A stretch of 64,000 nucleotides of DNA, taken from the NCBI GenBank assembly GCA_025738555.1, contig JAOVFP010000009.1, positions 3,720,001 through 3,784,000 on the forward strand, read 5' to 3'. Under the pieces are notes generated by a model that saw only the letters and a program-made list of their open reading frames with translations, was not told the DNA's origin and made no database searches. Each line of letters opens with the position of its first letter. Position 1 is the stretch's first letter. The translations under genes and the position numbers were made by a program. Positions 20,956 through 32,809 of this stretch are shown in pieces. This stretch comes from Cyathus striatus (lineage: Eukaryota; Basidiomycota; Agaricomycetes; Agaricales; Nidulariaceae).

Positions 20956-21768
20956 ATGTCTTCTACTTATGGTCACAAAAATATTCGATCATATCATCAG
21001 ATATCAAAATCTGAATGTAGTGGAGAAAAAGATGGCAAGTTTTCTTATTTCTTCTTTACCAAAATATACTCATTGAATTGCATTATAGTTACAGGAGATA
21101 TAACACTCAAAGAAGTATCAAAATTTTCTGCAAAAGACATTCTCCAGATTGACAAAGTCTGTGCTCAAGAGAAATCGAGACATTCCCCACTTAAAGAACT
21201 GCAGGAGAATAATGATAGTGTGTATTAAGCTGTCTTATCCCTGACTTTTGCTAATTGTATTGCTCTACAGAACAATATTATAGCAACACGTTTAATGAAA
21301 ATTGCAAAACCAAATCCACGAGAGAGATGGGTAGTAATGGTGTGTTGTCTTCATGTGTCACTGGCATATATAATAACAATGACCATTTAAAGAAGACCTA
21401 TTGCTGCTGAAACAAACTCTGAAACCTGATAATACACCAAAAAGACCTATGAATGCATTTTTAATATTCAGTCGTAAACGTAGACAAGAAATTTATTCTA
21501 AAGACACTTCTCTCACAATGGGAGAGATCAGCAAGACCTTGAGCAAAGAATGGAAAACAATGTCAGTGGTAAGCTATAGCAGTTAACACTGTCATTTATA
21601 CATTCTTCTAACCTTTATTAGGCTGAGAAAGAGGTGTTCTATGTCAAATATCGTAAACTCAGAACAGAATTTGAGAGAAAGAACCCTAACTATGTATTTC
21701 ATCGGGGCCCAAACAACTCCCGCAAGCGAAAAATATTAATCTCCAAATGCAATAACGACAATAAATAA
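20956..21768 (+). CDS. HMG-box DNA-binding protein
   Basis: Four exons (20956-21217, 21271-21339, 21393-21568, 21622-21768) join in phase to 217 residues; all three introns are exactly 53 nt. The C-terminal half is an HMG box (about residues 126-200): 'PKRPMNAFLIFSRKRRQEIY', then 'MGEISKTLSKEWKTMS', then 'EKEVFYVKYRKLRTEFERKN' and a basic tail. The RPMNAF motif places it with sequence-specific MATA/SOX-type HMG proteins, so a transcription factor is likely. A mating-type role cannot be claimed because no pheromone, receptor or homeodomain gene is nearby. Exon 1 may hide a 54-nt GC-AG intron (GCAAGT at about 21033 to ATTATAG) that would keep the frame. The true start could lie further upstream. 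Confidence 0.75.
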
Positions 21769-23240
21769 CAAGATAATATTTTAGTGATGTAATATATATG
21801 TTAGGAACCTGTGGGGTTTCCGGATTTAAAGTCAGAGGGTTAGACTTTGAAAGCGGAAACACATGGGAAAAAGGGTTAGAGTGAGTCGAGGGGCTGAGAA
21901 CTTATCACTTAGAAAATACATGCATAATGGTTTGGCATTCAAGAACTCTAAAGTGCGGGGTACTCTACTGGGGTATGTATAAGTATCTACGACGTACGTA
22001 CATTTACGGACCACATGGTAAGCCTCAAGCTAGGCGACACAAGGGAGTGTATCAGTCAGCCCGGTTAATGCGCTCAGGGGCTTGGTGAATGCTAGAGATG
22101 ATATAGATGAATTAAGTGAAACAGGCATCGGGTGCATGACATATGCGCACATGCCACGTTATATGGGGCTCACAAGGCTCGCAGGAGCATGGCTGGTCTT
22201 GTAGCCTTGGCGGTGGTTGGCGCTGGCATGGGGGGAGGTGTTGAGATGGTGCAGCCATCATCGGGGGAGGACTTGAAGCTCTCGACTTCGCCGTTGGTGA
22301 TGAGGCGCAAGAAAGGGTCAGGTGTGCAAATACACACGTTGAAGTCGAAGTTGGTTGCGAGGGCCACCGTGTACGTAGTATCTTAATTGCAGGCCGAAAA
22401 TTCGGCACCAAACGTCTTGTAAATGGGGACGAGTGAGTGAGCTGCTTCGACCTTGATAAGACCAAGGAGCATGGGAATGAAGGTCAGACAGTGACATGCA
22501 TGGAGACGGGGTGGGCACAAGTCGGCATGTGCCTGTATATCAGTATACACGGAAAATGCGCAGGAGCAGGCTGGGACAAAAATGTCAGTCCAAAAGAATG
22601 GTTAGAACGAATGATACGAACATAAAATGCTACAATAAGACGCATGCCCAGTCGATATTTCCTTGCTACTGCCCTCTGTACGAAATAGCCACAATCCCCT
22701 TTGGTCTCTGCGTTGTCCATGTTGACGGATTTCAATAAATCAGTGTGTCGATGCGAGGCAATGGCACGGGGCTATAGGGAAAGTGTGTAAGCCTAAGAGG
22801 GAGAAGTAGAGAAGTGGCATGGTGACGTTCAACTGCATGAGCCAGCCACGTTAGCAACAGAAGCTCCTGCCAAATTGAAATAAGCTTAGTAAAAATAAAC
22901 GCGTACACAGTTGCATATAACAGTATGTATCACATGTTTGTTGATATCCACTGTCACCGTCAGGGTAATTGTAACGTTCACGCTGGCCCAATCTGCCGTT
23001 CTCAGTCTGTCGCTCCTCCTCGCCGTCTCCCTCCCACAGTGAGGGCCGTCCTCCGTCCATTTGCATCCAGTACCGCATACACTCCCATAGAGACTATCAT
23101 CTTCTTCTGCATCGTCGTCACTCTTGCCTACTTCCATACTCTTGAATCTTGATGCAGTCAAGCATTCTGCCTTACATGCACCCCTCGCCTATTTCATCGT
23201 CTCCCCTCAAGTTGGCCCACGCCCTGTACAATTATCGTAA
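21769..23240. other. Mostly gene-free; one possible coding remnant
   Basis: The only stretch that reads at all like protein is 22367-22170 on the minus strand ('NFDFNVCICTPDPFLRLITN'), with a possible upstream piece 'LVPIYKTFGAEFSA' near 22430. No introns, start or family could be settled. The other frames here look like shadows. Confidence 0.3.
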
Positions 23241-23790
23241 ATGGTCAATGTTACCGTAGAGCTCCAGCAGGTTATGTCTATTGGTGCCGCTGGTGGACGA
23301 AATGTGCATGTGAGTCTTCGCCCGCGCGCCAACCTGATAATGACATACCGGCAGACCAGAGTCTATTACCTTCTCTGTGTCCATTCCTGCCTCGTTCACC
23401 TTGGGCTTCACCATCCATCTCGCCAAGTCGCTTCCCAGTGCCATTAACAAAGCATCAATTCAAGCTATGTTTCCTTTCTCTCGTGTTCTTGACAGAAGAG
23501 CTCGTCAATTCCTATGTCACTGTCGACCTCTCACCCCCAAGCTTTCTCAGCTTTTGCTAGGGTTACTAGACCCCTTCTGGTCTGCACTCTCAATCGCCAC
23601 CGTTTACAGGGACTATGGTACTGAGAGTTCGGCCTGCAACCTGGGCATACGCTCTTTGCCAGCAACCTCACCATCGCCAAGAACTTCAATGTTCCTGAGT
23701 CTCGCACCTTGTCTTGCTTTTTCAATGCTGGCGCCGACTGAAACACTTTTGCTCGTAGGTGGATTGTTCGGGTCACGTTCGGAATAAAGG
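23241..23790 (+). pseudogene. Frameshifted gene of unknown family
   Basis: The start 'MVNVTVELQQVMSIGAAGGR' is followed by a GTGAGT donor at about 23310 and a plausible acceptor near 23356. Coding-like protein then continues in one frame ('FSVSIPASFTLGFTIHLAKS', 'SAINKASIQAMFPFSRVLDR') and later in another ('LFASNLTIAKNFNVPESRTL', 'VRVTFGIKVELPLNK'). The frame changes between about 23500 and 23640 without an evident intron, so the gene looks broken. I do not recognise the family. Confidence 0.35.
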
Positions 23791-23916
23791 TTGAGCTTCC
23801 ACTGAATAAGATTTAGAACAATTTATCAGTGCACTAGAACAAATGGAATAGCATCACAATAATACACATTGAATTCATATACAAGCAGGTTGTTAAAGAG
23901 CGACACCTCCCACGTA

Positions 23917-25083
23917 TCATACACTTTCCCCAACACATGTAAAAATGAACTTGTACATGTCCAACATATCATAATTTGGGTCTTTATCAAACGAATGATC
24001 AAGCCCAGGCATTTCACAGTATTCAATTCGAGAGTCGATCTGTTTTAAAGCCTCCACAACATCCGTAGCTTGTACAATTGGAACTTTGTCGTCGATCGTT
24101 CCATGTATAATGTACGTCGGAGGAGGGGTAAATTTCCCACTCTTAATGTTCTCGGCAATACTAAACGCATTGGGTGAAATGCGCGTTCCATCAAGAAGGA
24201 GAGACGTCAATATTCCCCTGTAGGAACAGTGAGCCATTATTTAAACAAAACTCAGGAAATGACTTACTCTTGAACCATATAATGATAGAAAATACTACGA
24301 GGTGCATCAACGGCCGAACCAGCCGTCTTCGGACTGGTAGGATCTAAATATGTTTCCACTTCTTCTTTCGGTATCACACGGTCCATATAGCTCGTGGGGT
24401 GCTGCTTAGTATGCCAAAACGGATCCAAGAGATCTGTAATGGGATACAAAGCAGCGATTCCGCTCACAGGCCTGGGAAGCTTCAGGCTAGAGGCCTCGTA
24501 TCCGATTCCAGTTCCATTCAGAAGTGATAGCCATCCCCCTGCTGAGCTACCGCTAAGAACGATTCTATTTGGGTCTATCCTGTTTCCTGTAGCAGCCGCG
24601 AATTCCGATGAGTGAAGATATTCCATGGCATCTCTGCAGTCGGAGAGGATGTCGGGTAGACGTGTTTGCGGTGCGAGTCGATAGTCAGGAGATATAATAC
24701 AGAGTTTGTGTTTGGCTGGAGCGGATAGCATGTGGGGTACAACCGCTGTATGTCATAGTTAATATAAATATAAATCGAAAACGGGAGGTCCAATTACCTT
24801 TCCTCGTTCCCTAATGCATAATATTGCAATTTACATTAAGAGCGAATTCTGAGAAATGTGTATGTGCTTACCTGCAAAAGCCCTCCGCCTGATACATTAA
24901 AGTTGTATTAGAAAAGATTGAAGAGCGAAGAGTACTAGAAATGGTGTATTTACCGTGCCACCATAGTAAAACCGGTGCTGGGCTCTCGGCTGATGCGCTT
25001 CCAGGGATATAGATGTCCATAGTTATGTCCAATCCATCCACCTTCTTGAACACCAACTCAATTGGTTTTGGGATGCTTACCAT
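23917..25083 (-). CDS. Alpha/beta-hydrolase esterase of the hormone-sensitive-lipase type
   Basis: Five exons (25083-24954, 24888-24872, 24810-24798, 24745-24268, 24217-23917), including micro-exons of 17 and 13 nt, join in phase to 312 residues. The fold's landmarks are all present: an oxyanion-hole 'WWHGGG' (about 41-46), a nucleophile elbow 'GSSAGG' with Ser121 in place of the usual GDSAGG, an acid near 'HGTIDDKVPI' (Asp255 or 256) and a catalytic His287 in 'GLDHSF'. It would hydrolyse short-chain ester bonds; the substrate is unknown. No signal peptide is seen, so it is probably intracellular. The start at 25083 ('MVSIPKPIEL') was chosen because the upstream in-frame extension has no family resemblance. 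Confidence 0.85.
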
Positions 25084-25354
25084 TATGCTTGTGCAATATA
25101 TCGGTGTGGTGAGCGGTACTAAAGCCTGGGGAGAACTTAGAAGGGAGCAAGGGAACACGAAAGTGTGCCTTATCTACACCGTGCTTATATTATGTTTCCA
25201 CCTATGTCTATCAGTGGGAGTTGAAGTTAATTATAAGATCCTTGGGAACTGTCACAATGCCTTGCAAACGATAGTTCGTGTCTCATGACTCCACATCAAT
25301 TCCAAAAATATTTATATGTTCAATTTGTAAACGAAAATAGTACAACTTGATAAC

Positions 25355-28300
25355 CTACAATCCAACATGAATATACGGTACCCAAGAAAGCAAGGATTGC
25401 TCATCTGATCCATTCTTGCGTTTGCGCATGGCTGCTACAGCATCGTGCAAAGCTTCCATCGGTGAAGCACCATTGACAACAAGCGACTTATAGACGTCGT
25501 TAGCTACGAGTGGAGCATCGTCATCGAAAATTGGCCATATTGTAGCGACGACACTTCTATACCCTGCCGAAATCATAGCTGAAGCAAGATGAACAGATTC
25601 TTGAGGATTATTTCTGTCACCGGCTGCAGTCTGACATGCCGAAAGAAAAGCAAACTCTGCTCTAGGGAAAATGGCCTCGTTAAGCAATTGAAATAATGTT
25701 AAATTTCCATCGTGCAGATAGAATGCACTACGCATTGGTTTCTCCAGATCCTGAGAAGCATGGCACGCAAGGTGGATCCAACTGTAATCTTTCATTTTGT
25801 ATATCACTGTTTCAGGAGTGGCCGACTCGTTGAGAATTGCCTCCATAGGGACCCCATTTTCTTTACAAATTTGTTGGGTTTCTTGAGCTTCCGATTGTAC
25901 GCTAGGAATGTCCGGTAATCCAGGAGCGTGTGCATTCCCAACCACCAAAATCCCGGACGGAGGTTGGAATTGTTCTTTTGTTGGTCTAGCCACCATGATT
26001 GCGGAGAGGGATGGAATATATGATGAGATAACGAAGTCCATGAGGCATTCGTGTTTCTGACCTATGCCATATATCCCAGCTGCATGGAGAGGCAAAAATG
26101 ACAGGGGTCCTGAGAGGCACCACCAGACTGAGAGTTTGCCTTCAGGTAACTGTATTTTCAGGATATATATGGTAATCATTCCCAGTTCGAAGTAACGAAA
26201 ATACGTACCATAGGCAGCTTCCGCAACTGATCTAAAACCGGTTTGGCCACGCTAATCCAAAGGTCCATTAAAACTTTTTCGAGCTTGGATGTATTGGCTG
26301 CCACAACCGGTCTTCCAGCTCTGACTTGTCTAGTTTTAATACCTGCATTAACCAAAGAAGCATCCAGAGAGCGATGAATAGTTTTAGCCTTATCATACGA
26401 AAAAGCGTCCAAGTGAAGTGTAAGAGGTTGGGGAATATCTTTCTGTAAAATTATGGCATCACATCGCAGTTCAGAAACGTTGATTAAAACCACAAAACCG
26501 GAAGATGGGAGACCTGTAGAAATATCTTTGAAATCTGGGGACAAAAGAAAATCCTGGAAGCCGTCAACATTTCTCACTTTCTCTATCAATTCTTGCCACT
26601 TTTCCGCCAACCTGTGATGTTCTCTCGCTTCTCGTTCGGAATTTATCCGCTGTATAGTTCCAGCACCGAAAATCTCGGTTCCAGCATCACGCAGTCCAGC
26701 GTGCCTGAGAGCCCATGAAACCTTCTCAATAGATTCTGGAATCTCAGGATTAACCTCTCGCAGTTTATCAAGCGGAGTGCGTAGCTGGTTGAGTTGGCCC
26801 CAAAGAATACTTCGCCCTTGCTCAAACCACTCCACAGCTAACGTATTCAACCCGAACTTGATAGCCGTGGATACTGCATCGCTGACAAGATTCGGAACAG
26901 TGGCCAACAACAAGTGTCGATCTGATACCGGATCTCCTATCCAGGCAATTTCTGGCAGTAACGATAGGGCAACAGCGTATCCCGACAGTGAACGACGGGG
27001 ATCAATTCTCGAGCACGAAAAGCTCCACATTCTTGCAGTGAGCAGACGTAAATGAGGAGGACCACTTAGATTCATTGCAGCCTTTTCGAAGAATTCGGAC
27101 GCAGACTTTAGGTCATCGTCATTCCCACTATCTTTCCACACTTTTATAAATGCATTTCCCAAGTTATTCAATCGGCTGGTCAGTTCAGCGTGGTTGTCAG
27201 GAGTGAGTTTAAGTGCTTTCTTATGTAGCTCGATCGCATGTTTTAAGTCGTGCGCATCCCCATACTTGACATATAAAGCCACTAATGCATTTCCCAAGGT
27301 CGTTAGGCGAGAAGGGAGCATGGCGTGATCATCGGGAGTGAATTTGACAGCTTTAGTTAGATATTCAACGGCATCTTTAACACCTGCTGTATCTGAAGAG
27401 TTTTCAGCTTTCGTCAGCAGCACGTTCCCCAAGTTATTTAAGTACAATGCGCAAAGTTCTGGCTTGTCATGAAGCAGCTCTATTGCCTGTTGTATAACAG
27501 ATATAGACTCGTCCAAGTCTACTCCGCCCTTATTCTTTTCGAAGAGGGCGATGCCAAGATTATTCAACGCGCCTATTAAACTGGGATGGCCCGATGAAAG
27601 AACGTCGATGCCCTTCCGAAATAGCTCAATCGCCTCGTCTAAATCTGTAACCTGTCTCGTTCTCTTGAAACGAGTTAAAAGTGCGTTTCCCAAGGAGTTA
27701 ACTAAAAGCTGGAACATTCCGGTATGCTGTTCCATGGTAAGGTGCGCAGCTTCCTGCAAGTAACGAATTGCCTCATCGATATCGTACAGTGCACCAGTGT
27801 ATTCAAATTTATAGTAAAACGCTGTTCCAAGGCTATGATTCCAAATACGAAGATCGGGATGTCCATCAGGCGTGAGGTTGATCGCCTTCTGTAACAAAGA
27901 TATAGATTCATCAATATCTTCACGTTCGCCAGCTCTTTCGAACCTTCGAAGGAGGGAGTATCCAAGGTTGTTTAAAACGTTTGGGAGAGATGCGTGATTT
28001 TCGGGTACGAAAGGCATAGCTTCTCTTTGAGATGATATCGCATTATCGAGGTATGTCGAGTCATTAGTTTCTTCGAATAAGTTCCGATAACAGCTCCCTA
28101 GATTGGACAGCAAACTCGCCATGAGAGGACTATCAGATGGTGTTAAGTGCTTAGCATCTTCCAATGCGCAAGTCATGTTTTTGAGATCATCGACGCTCCC
28201 TGTACGACCTTGTCGAAGGAGAAAACAATTCGAGAGAGTATTAAGAAGATACGGTTTGGCATAATGTGCGTCCTGAACGTGGGCGCTTTGCAAGATCTCT

Positions 28301-29007
28301 ATCGCGTCGTCGATTGTCTCCAGCTTGTTATCATACTGAAATAACGTTAGCAGCGAATTTCCCATATTGTTAACCCTAATAGGAAAGGCTTTATCACTTT
28401 CGGGCGTAAGCTTCACAGCTCGCCGTTGTGCCGTTATCGCCTCTTCGATATCTTTGCTATCCTCCATAAGCTCGAATCGATCTACGAGACAGTTCCCCAG
28501 GTTATTCAGCCTCCGCGGCACATCCTCCTCGTGCTCATCTGTGAGCGATGTTGACTCCCGTAAAGATATAATAGCGCTCTCAATATCTTTTGGATTAGAA
28601 AGGTGAGTATAACGGTCCCGATAAGCATTTCCAATATTGTTCAGCCATCGAGCACGCTCTGGATCTTCGTTAGGCACACTGGATATAACAGCTTCAAGTG
28701 CAGAAATAGATGCGTTGATATCAGCTATGTTCTTCGTGCACTCGTAACGGAGGAGGAGGGCAAGTCCACGAGCATGAAGGTATGTCCAGTATGAAACATG
28801 ATTGGTAGGCAGGATTTTCGTTGCATACGAATATGCTTCGATGGCTAGATCGATATCAGCCTTGCTTCGAAAGGTCTCGAAGCGTGATTTGAGCGATTCT
28901 CCGAGAGCGTACAGGTGAGCTGGCTTCTGAGCATCAGAGTCAGGAACGAGAGACAGAATATCAAGCATTAGCTGTGGTTTTAACTCCACTTCAGAGCGTT
29001 CTGCCAT
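25355..29007 (-). CDS. TPR-CHAT protein
   Basis: Two exons (29007-26209 and 26149-25355) with a 59-nt intron (GTACGT...TACAG), in phase, 1197 residues. The first two-thirds hold about thirteen tetratricopeptide-type repeats of 40-50 residues, with the recurring core 'LNNLGNALL..RFE..G...DLDEAI'. The last 300 residues are a CHAT domain, a caspase-like peptidase fold. Its catalytic pair is visible as His1063 in 'IHLACHASQD' and Cys1105 in 'FLSACQTAAGD', followed by 'LASAMISAGYRSVVATIWPI'. Such genes are greatly expanded in Agaricomycetes, and the domain pairing suggests signalling, cell death or defence, which is inference. A possible 5' exon lies at 29219 down to about 29075 ('MASIQFALCVEGTNLRPLSY'), but I found no splice that joins it in phase, so the start at 29007 is provisional. 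Confidence 0.85.
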
Positions 29008-29259
29008 AGGTGTGGTATCATCCAGTGAGTAGCGTAAGCGAGTAGGAAACGAAACGCCATTGTGTTCGAGCTGAAGACCTTTTGAATAGTCATGTCGTAT
29101 TCGTGATCAATAAGTATATGAATACCTTGATTGTCACGAAGCGATTCTTTCGAAATGTCGATGTAGCTTAGTGGACGCAAATTCGTTCCTTCTACGCACA
29201 ATGCAAACTGAATTGAAGCCATATCGTCAGGACTGTAAAGTAGATTGAGCATGATCGTC

Positions 29260-30368
29260 CAATGCTGTGTAGAAGATGAACAAACTTACATCTCGAGCCG
29301 CCCATCATAACCATATGTATCGTTGTTAACGTGATGTAAGCTAAATATTGCCAGACAAGTTGTCCAGTTGACCAGAGCTACGATGGAGAATGCTCGTTGT
29401 TGCGTATCTGATTCTCCCTCCAACAGATCAGAATCCAGAGAATCCAATGAAAGCCCTGCATGATATCGTGTTTCAATTAACGACTGCAAGTTCTGGAAAC
29501 ATACCTCGCAAACGCATTACTGGACACCCTGTGAGCAGGATGGACGTCGTCGATAGTCTGCGCCATGAATACAGGCCGCGTCATTCGCCGCATACGACCA
29601 CTTTGGGTTGGTTACGGTTCGAGTTTCAAAGTGTCACATGTGCATGTGACATTTCGTCGAATTTCCAAATTTTCTCTGCACAAATAAATACAAGCATTAT
29701 ACGTACGGCCAACTCTGAGTATCCGATTAACCTGGTTTGGACCTGGTATCAACCTGGTATTACTTGGGTATTACCGTATCGTATCTACCGCCTGGTAAAC
29801 TACGTGCTGGGCCTGTCGACGGCCACCTTTATTAATAGTACATCTGCACGGATGTCAATTATTCCCAAATTAGCTCGGCACCTACACCAACCTCAGTTTG
29901 TCAGTTTCTTCAAAGGACACCGACAGTGCACGAGCATGCTCACTGGCTTTGACGACAATATCTCCACCTTTGGGCCAGAAGCCGGGTGAGAGTGCACTAC
30001 TTAAAATTTAACATTGCAATTGCTTCGACATGGATATTACATGGGTATTTAACCACCAACTCAACTTGTAGTGATCCCAACTGAAGTGGGTTAACGTACT
30101 CCCAGCTTCGCTAGCTGTGAACCAATCTAAGCGATGTCGTAAGTTGTCCGTAAATTGGTAATATAGCAATGGGTTATGCATTGGTCAAAGTTCGTAAATC
30201 TCTGAAAGGGAGAACACGTCTCCGTAACTTTGTAACGACGCTTTCGACTTACACAAATATCGATCAATGCGGAATGGACTCAGAAAATAAATCAACTAGA
30301 TATAGAGCCAGTAAGACTCGGAGTCTATAAAATTATAACGGCATTGACCAGTGGTAGTTAAACTTCAG
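29260..30368. other. Upstream spacer, no convincing gene
   Basis: A 199-codon open frame on the plus strand (29390-29989) has no recognisable motif and starts over the TPR-CHAT upstream region, so I do not call it. 29725-29775 contains 'cctggtat' repeats. Confidence 0.5.
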
Positions 30369-30448
30369 AGCTACTGTAGGTAAGAAGCAACCCGGCAATG
30401 GGTAAAACTCGTGATAGCCAGGTATAAGTTCGATTCCTACAGGAGTTC
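30369..30448 (+). repeat. tRNA-like unit
   Basis: 'CTGTAGG' near the start can pair with 'CCTACAG' at the end, the B-box-like 'GTTCGATTCC' sits just before the closing strand, and 'GGTAAGAAGC' is a weak A-box. No anticodon arm is evident. Confidence 0.5.
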
Positions 30449-30737
30449 ATCACTCCCCCTTCCTTCTTTTTTACGATGCAATTTGAGATCATTTTATACA
30501 CTCATAGAGCTTATACAGTTGTCTGTTCCATATTGAAAGACATATGCACCCCCATGTCGACTGCATTAGTGATAACTACATTGCTGAGTATTATCAAAGG
30601 AACACGTGTTCAAATCCTGCAGTGGTATGTCTTATGCACTAAATTTTCATTCCCACTCCCATTGTATGTCATATCCTAGCTTCTTTGCCTTCCCCGTGTT
30701 TCTCCCAGTGTCGAAACCCAATTTTAAACTTGAAGGA

Positions 30738-30832
30738 TTGGTTGACGAGGCTAAGAAATGGTTACTGTTTGGTTGATGTGTAAATCAATGTGTAATTCAT
30801 GTTCCACCGGGTTCGAACCCGTCTAGCTGTTA
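30738..30832 (+). repeat. tRNA-like unit with intact B-box
   Basis: Begins 'GGTTGACGAGGCTAAG', has 'AATGGTTACTG' as an A-box-like part and 'GGGTTCGAACCC' as a perfect T-arm. A paralogue lies at 40877-40965. The spacing is too long for a standard tRNA. Confidence 0.55.
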
Positions 30833-31429
30833 TTTTTCTGCTCCCGTCTGAAACCATGTTTGTTACACGTTTATAATTCAGGATAGTGATTGGGTACCAG
30901 CCACATCACAGCCCGAATGGATGTTATAACTATGTTTGTAGGTTATATGGTATACATTTAGAAGATTCCCAATAAGTAGGTAACTGAATGAAGTGTAAGT
31001 AGCAAATATTTTCAGAAATCATTCCGACTTCAATAACACCGCTTAGTGTAAAGAAATACAGTGGTACCTTAGTGAAACAGTTAACGATCGATGGTGACTC
31101 ATTCCTAAGAACTCCAATTGCCTGGAACGTTGTAAGTGAACTTTTCTTTTTACTTGGATCGTTAGTAACAAGCATAATGTTCAAACTAATCACATTTAGA
31201 CATAGTTCATAGCATTACCGTACCGCCACTGTCATTGCGAGTCAGTCAACCTTTTGTTAGTTTTCGACAGATTCAGATGCCCTATAGGATAGAGGTTAAT
31301 AGTCAATATCAATACTTACGAGATCGTATGATCTACTATTCTTAAAGAAGCGTATTGAATATTTGTCTGGCGAATTTTTCTCCGATTAGTAGACAAAAAT
31401 GCAAATTGCTGAAGTGGTTGGTCGTATAT

Positions 31430-31835
31430 AGCTCTGAATACTAGTACATACAAGCATTGAAGAGGAGAAAGTGCGCTTGAAGGTTCCTCAACGAAGAAAT
31501 GCGAGCGGTTGGCACGTCCGTCCAACCTTAAGGTTCTAAGGTAAGGTGAAAGAGTGTGTTAGCGACGTAATTGAGAGAAATGACGATGCAACAAGGAGCA
31601 GAACTTCGAGACGAAGTTCTGGAGTGAATTCGGAAAAATGGGACTTGGTGAGAACAATTCAGAACGAGCGAGACAACAACTCAGAGACAGAACGAGAGAG
31701 AGTGAGAGGTAGAAACAAGGGGTGAATTTCACTAAAGTACGATAGACCTAGATACACAGTTTAAATAAGAAAAAGGAAAGGAAATATACCTAAAAAGAGT
31801 GAATAAAATTTTATTAAGCCCAAGGAGGTGATAGG
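31430..31835 (-). repeat. LTR-like remnant, inverted copy of 61200-61565
   Basis: Read on the minus strand, this matches 61.2-61.56 kb over several blocks, for example 'TCTCGAAGTTCTG', 'ACTGTGTATCTAGGTCT' and 'GGACGGAC(A/G)TGCCAAC'. The size and lack of coding sequence suggest a solo LTR, but clear TG...CA ends and a target duplication were not found. Confidence 0.5.
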
Positions 31836-32680
31836 AGCTTGACTACTGTTTCAAGGAGAGAAAGACTGAGAGAATAAAAAATAAATGTAGAGAAGTCTTG
31901 AAGCGACGGCAAGGGGAGGGCAGATGTAGAGTTGTTGGCCCAAGCAGTGTGGTGTGACCGATGTCCGAATGAAGTTTGCTGTCTTGTGCGTACGTGTCGC
32001 AGTCCATTGCTTTGCAACTCATATTTGAGTACCTGAGGTATCCTTCATAGTGTCCGAGGTTTGAGAGCTAGGTGGATTTGGTCCGATGGCGAGAGCGTTG
32101 AGATGCGTTCAGGATGATTCAATGGCAGACACGTTGACGCGCTTAATGCGAAGGTCACGTGATGATATCAGAATGCGTTAGAACATCGATTCTATAATGC
32201 AGGCAGAAAGCCTGCTCTACAGCATGTAGAAATAAGTCAAGCATACACATATTAGTATACAGTACCAGTTAAAATTAATCTAATACGTCAATGTTGAAAT
32301 TGAAACGTTCAATGCAAGTACAAATTCCTACAAATGTCAATTAGTATATCAAGGACAGTAAATTTCGAATTCTCTACAATACTTTTATTTTCACTTTGCC
32401 TGCTAGAACATCATGTAAACTCCTTTGAACACTTGAACAAACAAAGACGTGTGGGTGGACAGTAAAGCAGACACTTAGTCGAACGACGAACAAGACCATT
32501 ATATCTAGAGATTCCTGCACTTCAATTGATTATGTTGTTGTGTTCAAATTTTGGTTTGGACATTGATTAAATATTGCAGTGTGCACTACATAGTTCACTG
32601 AATTTCAGCTGCAAATTTTCATTACAGAATAGGGTTAAGCTAGTAGCCTGATGTCTAAAAGCAACCGAATGCTCAAACAA
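31836..32680. other. No gene seen
   Basis: Spacer of block 1 with no reading frame worth calling. Confidence 0.5.
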
Positions 32681-32685
32681 TTGAT

Positions 32686-32760
32686 AGGCGTGTAGCAAAG
32701 CGGTTATGATAACATCTGACCCTTGACATATGTGCACGTTCTAACAATAACTCCTACGTC
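32686..32760 (+). repeat. tRNA-like unit
   Basis: 'GGCGTGTAGCAAAGCGGTTATG' carries the A-box-like motif; the B-box has decayed. It lies about 50 bp left of the inserted TIR element. Confidence 0.4.
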
Positions 32761-32809
32761 GAAGATATTTTTTCCATTATTTCGTTTAGTTGCTATTCCC
32801 CTGCAGTTT

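Noticed and set aside
20876..21768. Mating-type locus
   Set aside because: An HMG-box gene alone is not enough; no homeodomain, pheromone or receptor gene lies nearby.
29390..29989. 199-codon open frame upstream of the TPR-CHAT gene
   Set aside because: No motif, no intron structure, and it overlaps promoter/5' sequence of the neighbouring gene.
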